Positions 54,456-60,300 of a stretch of 60,300 nucleotides of DNA are shown here, in pieces. Position numbers and translations under genes: made by a program. The DNA is from Nocardia tenerifensis NBRC 101015 (GTDB taxonomy: Bacteria > Actinomycetota > Actinomycetes > Mycobacteriales > Mycobacteriaceae), in NCBI RefSeq assembly GCF_000308715.1, contig NZ_BAGH01000192.1:1-60300 (forward strand). Reading direction: 5' to 3'. Each line of letters starts with the position of its first letter. The first letter of the stretch is position 1. The notes under the pieces were generated by a model. The model searched no databases. It saw only the letters and a list, made by a program, of their open reading frames with translations, and had not been told where the DNA came from.

Positions 54456-55511
54456 TCACCGAGTCGTGCCGAGCGCGTCGAGCAGCATCGGCAAGGAACG
54501 GTGGAATTCGCGCTCCCAGTACGGCGGGTTGTGTGTTCCAGCAGTGAAATTGGTGATCGGCTCGCCCCCGAGCCGCCGTAGCCGCTCGGCCACTGCGCGG
54601 GTGCTTTCATCCATCACCGCCTCGACCACATCGACCACATCGCCGGGGAACTCGTCGGCGAGCCGGTCGAGCTCGGGAAACAGTTCCTCGCGCGGCAGGT
54701 CGGGCAGATCGAATTCCCCTGGTGCCCCGGTCCCGGCGGACAAGTAGATCGGGACGCCGATCAGCTTGTCCGACAGATGATAAACATCGTTGGCTTCCCA
54801 CACGGCGCGGTCGCGCAGCGGATCACCCCACAAGGCCGCACCGTCGGCGCCGACGACCCTCGCTGCCGCCAAGACCACGTCGGCGCGGCGCAGCGGATGC
54901 AGCCAGCCGCTGTAGCTCGCGGCGGCCCGAAACATGCCAGGGTGCTGGGCCGTGTACTTCAATGCGCCATACCCGCCCTGCGACAAGCCCGCGACGACGC
55001 GGCGCTGCCCCGCTCCGTAATCTCGCTCGAGTAGCGGGATCACCTCGTCGAGATGGAAGGTCTCCACCTGCCGAGGATCCTCTCGCCCGGCATTGTGCCA
55101 ATTCGTGTAGAAACCGAACATCGGCATACTCGGGATCACCACCAGCACGTCGCGCAATTGCGGCAATTCCTCGACATCGCTGTCGGCGGTCCAGCTCGCG
55201 TGGTCGCCGTCGCCGCCGGGCAGCAGGTACAGCACCGGCCAAGTTCGGCCCGGCGTGCGCGCGTCCCATCCCGTCGGCGTGACCAACCGGACCGGGGCTG
55301 TGCCGCCGAGGGCGGTCGAGCGCACCGTGAGATCGACGATTCGTTCCCCCGAGCGTTCCTCGGTGACCACGATCGCCGGCGGTGTCCGAGCAGGCGCTGG
55401 GCCCGGGGTGTCGCTGTCTGTCCGTCCGCACGCGGCAATCAAGACGAGCACGAGAACCACGGCGATGCGGATCGGATGGGTTCGACCGGACCGGCGACGC
55501 GAATCACTCAT
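54456..55511 (-). CDS. Secreted esterase lipoprotein, antigen-85/esterase-D-like
   Basis: A 351-residue protein with a lipobox (VLVLIAAC, lipidation Cys near residue 28) and an alpha/beta-hydrolase domain: WPVLYLLPGGDGDHASW, catalytic Ser in GLSQGGYGALKYT, and a terminal His in AGTHNPPYWEREFHRSLP. It resembles mycolyltransferase-type esterases; whether it acts on mycolates is unknown. The hairpin just downstream terminates it. Confidence 0.88.
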   Translation of the reverse strand: MSDSRRRSGRTHPIRIAVVLVLVLIAACGRTDSDTPGPAPARTPPAIVVTEERSGERIVDLTVRSTALGGTAPVRLVTPTGWDARTPGRTWPVLYLLPGGDGDHASWTADSDVEELPQLRDVLVVIPSMPMFGFYTNWHNAGREDPRQVETFHLDEVIPLLERDYGAGQRRVVAGLSQGGYGALKYTAQHPGMFRAAASYSGWLHPLRRADVVLAAARVVGADGAALWGDPLRDRAVWEANDVYHLSDKLIGVPIYLSAGTGAPGEFDLPDLPREELFPELDRLADEFPGDVVDVVEAVMDESTRAVAERLRRLGGEPITNFTAGTHNPPYWEREFHRSLPMLLDALGTTR

Positions 55512-55654
55512 ATACCGACGCTACGAACCCGCGCGCCTCGTTGGCATCGGGGAAATCCCTGGACAGATCCCTGACATGCTGTCCACGGACGGTTCGAATA
55601 GCTTCGTGCAGTGATTGTTCCGGCTCTGCGCGCACGCCGCCAACCCGCCCGCGC

Positions 55655-56830
55655 TCACGGCACCGGCGCGTGATTCGGTCGGAACCGCATGGGGCGTTCC
55701 GCATACTCCTCGAGCGTGTGCGCGATCCACCCGATGGTGCGGGCGAGAGCGAAAATCGCCTCGCCCGCGTCGGGTCGCATGCGATAGGTGTGCATGAGGA
55801 CGGCGAGTGCGAGGTCGATGTTCGGGACGGCGGTGTGGGGTGCGCCGAGATGGTCGGTGATGGTGTCGATGGCCTCGAGGGCGGGGGCGGCGTCGGGGAG
55901 GGACCGCAGGATGGTCAGTAGCAGTTCGGCCCGGGGGTCGGTGGTCTGGTAGATCAGGTGTCCGAAACCGGGGAGGCCGCCGCCGAGGCGGAGTCGTTCG
56001 GATGCCGCGCCGAGCGGATCGGCCATGGCGTCGGCGAGGAAACGGTATGCGACAGTGCTTGCCGCGCCGTGATACTGGCTGTCCATCGCGCCGAGGCCGG
56101 CGGACACGACACCGTAGGGATGGACGCGCGCGCTGGCCGCGACCCGCGCGGCCATGGTGGAGATCGCCAGCCCGTGGTCGGCCAGCAGCGTCAAGGTCGA
56201 GTCGAGGAGTCCGGCGGGTAAGACGTGCTCGGTGAGCGCGGGGCCCAGTCGTTCGGCGAGGGTTCCGGAGTCGTGGTGCGGGCCGAGGCAGTCGGCCTCG
56301 ACGGCGAGGATGATGCGGGCCGTCCGCAGCACACCCTGCGGGGACAGGTCGAACCGGAGCTGGTCGCTCGCGCTAGCGACGGTCACCGCGACGCGCATCC
56401 GATCGGTCAGCCGGGCACTCTCGCCGAGCGCGCCCACGGCGGCGCGGGTGGTCCGCAGGATAGCGGCGGGAGCGTTGAATTCCGCTGGCGCCGAGTCCAA
56501 TTCGCCGGTCCACAGCAGCCCCGCCACGGATTCGACCGGATGCGTCGCGAGCAGATCCGCCACATTCCGGCCGCGATAGTAGAGCTGATCGTCCTCGATC
56601 GCGGAGATCGTGGTGGCGATGTCGTCCATCGTGCTGCGCTCACGATGCCGTCGACCCCGCGCCAACTTGGCCACTTCGTCCTCGCGGAACAGGCTGCCGC
56701 GACGCCCGGATGCCGGCAGCTTGGTCAGCAACCCGCGGCTGACGTAGGCGTAAACGGTCTCGGGCTTGATATCGAGTCGCCTCGCCACCTCGGCGGTGGT
56801 GAGGTGGCGTGCGTCACCTTCGCCCTTCAT
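55655..56830 (-). CDS. Citrate synthase-like protein with N-terminal HTH
   Basis: A 391-residue protein: residues 8-65 form a MerR/excisionase-type HTH (LTTAEVARRLDIKPETVYAYVSRGLL...GSLFREDEVAKLARG), the rest a citrate synthase fold with the active-site His residues in DSQYHGAAS and GFGHLIY and Asp in NIDLALAVLM. It is probably a dual regulator and (methyl)citrate synthase subunit, or an enzyme-derived regulator. ATG 56830 follows GAAGGG by 7 nt; ATG 56851 lacks a binding site. Divergent from a second citrate synthase. Confidence 0.9.
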   Translation of the reverse strand: MKGEGDARHLTTAEVARRLDIKPETVYAYVSRGLLTKLPASGRRGSLFREDEVAKLARGRRHRERSTMDDIATTISAIEDDQLYYRGRNVADLLATHPVESVAGLLWTGELDSAPAEFNAPAAILRTTRAAVGALGESARLTDRMRVAVTVASASDQLRFDLSPQGVLRTARIILAVEADCLGPHHDSGTLAERLGPALTEHVLPAGLLDSTLTLLADHGLAISTMAARVAASARVHPYGVVSAGLGAMDSQYHGAASTVAYRFLADAMADPLGAASERLRLGGGLPGFGHLIYQTTDPRAELLLTILRSLPDAAPALEAIDTITDHLGAPHTAVPNIDLALAVLMHTYRMRPDAGEAIFALARTIGWIAHTLEEYAERPMRFRPNHAPVP

Positions 56831-56850
56831 GACCTGCCCTTCTGCGCTCA

Positions 56851-56885
56851 TATTGACTTGATCAATATTGACTCTAGTTGATAGC
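56851..56885. promoter_or_regulatory. Repeats in the divergent citrate synthase promoter
   Basis: TATTGACT occurs at 56851 and 56866 (15-bp period) and TTGAT again near 56878; TTGATCAA and TCAATATTGA are palindromes inside. An AT-rich operator, possibly bound by the HTH of the adjacent citrate synthase. Confidence 0.5.
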
Positions 56886-56917
56886 GATCGCACAGTTCAG
56901 TCAAGGAGGTCTGAACG

Positions 56918-58093
56918 ATGACTATCAACGGTGTCGAACTCGATGAGCTGATCGACGTACCCGCCGGCCTGCGCAATGTGGTGGCGGCCGAGACCCGGCT
57001 GGGTGACGTGCGCGGGCACGAAGGCTTCTACCACTATCGCCAGTACTCGGCGATCGACCTCGCGTCCACGCGCACGTTCGAAGAGGTCTGGTTTCTGCTC
57101 CACGAGGGGCACTTACCCGACCACGCGGAACTCGGCGCGTTCACAGACGAGATTGCACGAGCACAGCCCTTACCACCGGAGTTGCTGCCCGTGCTGCCGG
57201 CGATCGCGGCGACCGGCCGACCGATGGCCGGTGTGCGGACAGCGCTGTCGATGCTCGCCGCGCTGCGCGACCTGACCCCGATGTGGGACAGCACCCCCGC
57301 AAGGCGCCGGTCCGACGCGCTCCTGATCTGCGCGGTGACGCCGACCATCCTCGCCGCGCTGCACCGACTGCACCGCGGACTGGACCCGGTCACCCCGCGC
57401 GCGGATCTCTCGACGGCCGGCAACTGGCTGTACATGCTGACCGGAGAACCGCCGCGCCCCAATGCCATTCGGGCCATCGAGCAGTACCTGATCGCCACGA
57501 TCGATCACGGGTTCAACGCCTCCACCTTCGCCGCACGGGTCGTGGCCTCCACGGGCGCCGACGTCGCCTCGGCGGTCGTCGCGGCGATCGGCGCGTTCTC
57601 CGGACCGCTGCACGGTGGCGCCCCCGACCGTGCGCTGGACGGCTTGGACGAGATCGGCAGTCCGGACCGGATCGACGGCTGGGTGCGCGACAAACTCGCC
57701 AAGGGCGACCGCATCATGGGATTCGGCCACGCCGTGTACCGCACCGCGGACCCGCGCTCGAACCTGTTGCGCGCCATCGGTATCGAACTCGGCGGCGAGC
57801 TCGTGGACTTCGCGACCACCGTGGAACGACGAGTCACCGAACTGCTCGCCGAACTCAAACCCGGCCGCCACCTGTACCCCAATGTCGAGTTCTACGCCGG
57901 AGTCGTCATGGAGCTCTGCGGAATTCCCCGTTCGATGTTCACGCCGACCTTCGCCACCAGCCGCGTCGTCGGCTGGACCGCCAATATCCTCGAACAGGCC
58001 GGCGCCTCGAAGGTGATCCGCCCCTCCGCTCGATACATCGGCCCTCGCGCGCCGCAACCTTTGCCGGATACCGTTGGCGCTCAACCGATATAG
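56918..58093 (+). CDS. Citrate synthase / 2-methylcitrate synthase-like protein
   Basis: A 391-residue citrate synthase fold: GFYHYRQYSAIDLAS, His in SGPLHGGAP, His in MGFGHAVYRTADPRS, and NVEFYAGVVM, where the usual catalytic Asp of NVDFYS is Glu. This is seen in some actinobacterial paralogues. AAGGAGG precedes ATG 56918 at the normal distance. It overlaps the convergent carboxylesterase by 13 bp and pairs with the divergent HTH-citrate synthase. Confidence 0.9.
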   Translation: MTINGVELDELIDVPAGLRNVVAAETRLGDVRGHEGFYHYRQYSAIDLASTRTFEEVWFLLHEGHLPDHAELGAFTDEIARAQPLPPELLPVLPAIAATGRPMAGVRTALSMLAALRDLTPMWDSTPARRRSDALLICAVTPTILAALHRLHRGLDPVTPRADLSTAGNWLYMLTGEPPRPNAIRAIEQYLIATIDHGFNASTFAARVVASTGADVASAVVAAIGAFSGPLHGGAPDRALDGLDEIGSPDRIDGWVRDKLAKGDRIMGFGHAVYRTADPRSNLLRAIGIELGGELVDFATTVERRVTELLAELKPGRHLYPNVEFYAGVVMELCGIPRSMFTPTFATSRVVGWTANILEQAGASKVIRPSARYIGPRAPQPLPDTVGAQPI

Positions 58094-59346
58094 GGCAGAG
58101 CCCCGAACCGGTGCGTGCGCCAGACGCGGCGCGAGCGTTCCTCGGGGTAGGGGCGGGTGGTGGGTTCGGCGGTGTACACGCGGGTGGCGCGGGTGGGCGG
58201 TTCGTAGGGCGTCCAGCCGGGATCCCCGGTGGTCGCGAAAGTCCGCCAGTCTTTACGCATGTGATCGCCGACTCGGATGGACTCGGCGGCGGCGTTCGGC
58301 AACGCGGACGGATGATCGCGCACGTCGTCGGGGCTCAACGTGCCGAGCACGAGCAGCACGTCGAGGCTGTGGGACGCACCCTCGTCCCGATTGAAATCCC
58401 AGCAGAGTTCGTAACTCCAGACCCGCCCGCCGCCGGCGTGTGCGGCGTCGGCCAGGTGCACGCTCGGCATACGAAACAGCCAGTCGGAGTTGATGATTTC
58501 GTACAGTTGGCCGGGCGTGGCCTCGGGGTAGCCGGCGCGGTACCTGCCGCCGGGGATGGGTGCGAGCCGATGGAGCGTCGCGTCGACCTCGGCATCGGTC
58601 ACCTCGTCGCCGAGCCGGGTGTTGAACAGCCGGTATTCGTCCCGCGTGTGCCCGACGAGCAGATCGATAGTGCGCGCCGCGCCCTCCGCGAGCGCGCGCC
58701 ACGGCGCCTGGGGGAGAACATCACCGTCGACGACGGGCGAGAACGGTGTCGGGGTCAGCGCCATCGGACCCCATGATTCGACGTGGTCCGGCATCCGCTC
58801 GAGCACGGCGCCCGCCGCGGTGACCAGGGCATGCGGCGTGTGACGCGCCAGATCGTCGATGGTCGCCCGGCCGCCTACTTCGGCGGCGATGGTGGTGGAG
58901 ATGGCGGCGGCGAGCCCTTCGGAAAAGTAAGTGCCCGCCATACTTTGGACGATCGCACGGCGGAACAGGCCCGCCGCCGTCGGCATCACCATCAGCGCTG
59001 CGAGACACCCCGCGCCTGCGGACTGGCCGAACACAGTGACGTTGTCCGGGTCCCCGCCGAACGCAGCCACATTGTCCTGCACCCACTCGAGCGCGGCGAC
59101 CTGATCGAGAATGCCGCGATTGTTCGGCGCGCCGGTTATATGGGCGAAGCCCTCGACGCCGACGTGGTAATTCACGCTGACCATCACCACACCGGCTCGA
59201 GCCAGAGTCGCGCCGTCATGGTGGGGGTTACTCGAAGTGCCCTCCAGGTATCTGCCGCCGTGCAGCAACACCATGACCGGCAGTCTCGCGGCACCGAGAT
59301 CGGGTGACCAGATGTTGAGCGTCAGCCAGTCGCTCGACGTCGCCAC
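58081..59346 (-). CDS. Type B carboxylesterase with disrupted 5' end
   Basis: The 421-residue open part from GTG 59346 carries LTLNIWSPD, oxyanion HGGRYLEG, catalytic Ser in FGQSAGAGC, TRDEYRLFN and the His of GASHSLDVLLVLG. The frame continues upstream without a start as RFAAPAPVRPWSGVRDALAF and GPPVPQPNC, conserved family sequence, to a TGA near 59457. A family-like upstream piece (NPEIPTAAG) is in another frame. The true N-terminus is therefore frameshifted or truncated, and the gene is probably damaged. Confidence 0.8.
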   Translation of the reverse strand: MATSSDWLTLNIWSPDLGAARLPVMVLLHGGRYLEGTSSNPHHDGATLARAGVVMVSVNYHVGVEGFAHITGAPNNRGILDQVAALEWVQDNVAAFGGDPDNVTVFGQSAGAGCLAALMVMPTAAGLFRRAIVQSMAGTYFSEGLAAAISTTIAAEVGGRATIDDLARHTPHALVTAAGAVLERMPDHVESWGPMALTPTPFSPVVDGDVLPQAPWRALAEGAARTIDLLVGHTRDEYRLFNTRLGDEVTDAEVDATLHRLAPIPGGRYRAGYPEATPGQLYEIINSDWLFRMPSVHLADAAHAGGGRVWSYELCWDFNRDEGASHSLDVLLVLGTLSPDDVRDHPSALPNAAAESIRVGDHMRKDWRTFATTGDPGWTPYEPPTRATRVYTAEPTTRPYPEERSRRVWRTHRFGALPYIG

Positions 59347-59643
59347 GCAATTCGGTTGTGGTACCGGCGGTCCGAACGCCAGCGCGTCACGAACGCCCGA
59401 CCATGGGCGTACCGGAGCGGGAGCCGCGAACCGTCGCGCACCGTCCCGGCAGCGGTGGGGATTTCAGGATTCGCTCGCACAGTGTCGACGGTAGCCGTCA
59501 AGTGACGATTTCTGCGGGGTCATGATGAAGGCCGAATGGTCTGCCGTCGCTCCGGCATTGGTGCCCGCGCGACTTTCGCATCGTGTGGAACCCCCATTCG
59601 AGTGGTTCGAGCAGAAGTGGTACGGGCGTACGGGGCAGCACAG

Positions 59644-59858
59644 TTTTCGTAGGGTTTCGTAGACGTTTCGTTTCGTTGAATGTGACCAAACGTAAACGTA
59701 ATAGACACAGCCATTTCGGGGGAGTCTGCGGAAACTGCCAAAGGTCTGACCGCCGATAATGTTCACTTATCGGCGGTCAGATAGGTCGCAGTGAGAGAGG
59801 AGAATTCCTGCGACACCGAGGATTTCGTTTCGTCTAAATACGTCAATAGTGACGAAAC
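59644..59858. repeat. TTTCGT/GTTTCGT repeat array
   Basis: TTTCGTAG occurs twice (about 59645 and 59655), then GTTTCGTTTCGTTG (59665-59678), CGTTTCGTC (59827-59835) and its inverse GACGAAAC (59851-59858), forming GTTTCGTC ... GACGAAAC around the last promoter. It looks like an iteron or operator array for a DNA-binding protein. Confidence 0.5.
59746..59780. other. Perfect 14-bp inverted repeat
   Basis: CTGACCGCCGATAA (59746-59759), loop TGTTCAC, TTATCGGCGGTCAG (59767-59780). It could be a terminator, a recombination or binding site, or an RNA hairpin; no gene ends close enough to decide. Confidence 0.6.
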
Positions 59859-59876
59859 CAACGCTACGATTCTCCA

Positions 59877-60300
59877 GTGTCCAACGTATGCAACTTCCCA
59901 GGCTGCTCCCGTCCGATCACACGCGGCGGGGGTCCTGGCCGCCCCTCGGAATACTGTGACCATCCGGATCACACGCGATGGCGCGCGTGGCGGGAACGGC
60001 AACGCCTGCTGGAGGAGTCGGAGGCACCAGGAGCTTCCGTCACTGTGACGCAGCAAGGACCGGTTACCGCGGCCCGACTTCGAGCAGATGAGCTGCTAGT
60101 TCAGTTTCGCGGGCTGGCCGATCAATTGGGCAACACCCTCACCGCGGCGGTCGCCGAACTGTCCACTCTCGGCGACCCCTCCGTCGCCGAAGCGCAGGTC
60201 CAGGCCGTGCAAGCCGACGCGGCCCGGCGTATCGCCGAGGCCGAAATGGCTTCCGTGGCAGCCGAACAGGCGCGACGAGAAGCCGAGGAGGCGCGGGCGC
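59877..60300 (+). CDS. Zn-motif and coiled-coil protein, 3' end outside window
   Basis: Open to the window edge (141 codons seen). The N-terminus has CNFPGCSRPITRGGGPGR, then PSEYCDHPDHTRWRAWRERQ, a Cys/His set fit for zinc, and after residue 70 a long Ala/Glu/Arg coiled coil (AEAQVQAVQADAARRIAEAE). This layout is like KfrA-type and other plasmid or element-borne DNA-binding coiled-coil proteins. GTG 59877 lies 6 nt after TACGAT (leaderless); in-frame stops upstream exclude other starts. The repeat array before it suggests autoregulation. Confidence 0.75.
   Translation, partial: MSNVCNFPGCSRPITRGGGPGRPSEYCDHPDHTRWRAWRERQRLLEESEAPGASVTVTQQGPVTAARLRADELLVQFRGLADQLGNTLTAAVAELSTLGDPSVAEAQVQAVQADAARRIAEAEMASVAAEQARREAEEARA

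Larger units (their letters stand above)
59347..59876. other. Region between the broken esterase and the last gene
   Basis: 530 bp, lower in GC than the rest. It holds the disrupted carboxylesterase 5' part (to about 59500), GTTTCGT repeats, a perfect 14-bp hairpin and the promoter of the right-edge gene. No further gene was recognised. Confidence 0.5.

Overview
The window reads as a chromosomal stretch of a high-GC mycolate-forming actinomycete, most likely Nocardia or a close relative. Pointers are a carboxylic acid reductase, a ChoD-type cholesterol oxidase, a fused HadA/HadB dehydratase, an MMPL transporter, a GT87 mannosyltransferase, four F420-type oxidoreductases, a HelR-type RNA polymerase helicase with a rifamycin-associated element, and many start codons preceded at 6-7 nt by TAnnnT (leaderless transcripts). 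No rRNA, tRNA or CRISPR array was seen.

Layout. 1-4.7 kb: carboxylic acid reductase (5' end outside the window), then a coupled nucleotidyltransferase and GT87 pair. 4.8-11.3 kb: XRE regulator, cholesterol oxidase divergent from a TetR gene, secreted GH1 glycosidase, LLM oxidoreductase. 11.4-21.5 kb: MarR/MMPL divergent from a rhodanese, a DUF1772 membrane protein, two DDN-type nitroreductases, a BisC-like molybdoenzyme coupled to a GNAT, a DUF1963-like protein, a quinone-oxidoreductase-like MDR protein. 21.6-25.5 kb: GNAT relic, FetAB-like exporter, VOC protein, LexA-like repressor, sirtuin. 25.8-36.1 kb: MFS/MarR pair, HelR with its rifamycin-associated element, S9 peptidase, a divergent NAD-dependent DNA ligase behind a DNA-damage-type promoter, SDR/MerR pair. 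36.1-46.9 kb: an orphan phage-tail-tube-like gene, thioesterase, AraC, HadAB, a resolvase relic, TetR/MFS, SnoaL/YafY, DDN/TetR, CmtR with a cation exporter. 46.9-60.3 kb: aldo-keto reductase, ATP-dependent ligase, MFS, a sigma/anti-sigma membrane fusion, a lone tyrosine recombinase, an esterase lipoprotein, two divergent citrate synthases (one with an HTH domain), a carboxylesterase with a broken 5' end, and at the right edge the start of a Zn-motif/coiled-coil protein behind GTTTCGT repeats.

The recurring architecture is a one-component regulator divergent from its likely target with an inverted repeat between them (TetR-choD, MarR-rhodanese, MarR-MFS, MerR-SDR, TetR-MFS, YafY-SnoaL, TetR-DDN). 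The most rewarding points are stress-response loci (RAE-helR, the TTGTCGGTG-N8-TAGCGT promoter of the second-type LigA, LexA-like/Sir2), the membrane-anchored sigma-like fusion, the HTH-citrate synthase pair and the orphan tail-tube protein. Relics of a resolvase, a GNAT, a DUF1772 protein and a carboxylesterase 5' end show accessory turnover.
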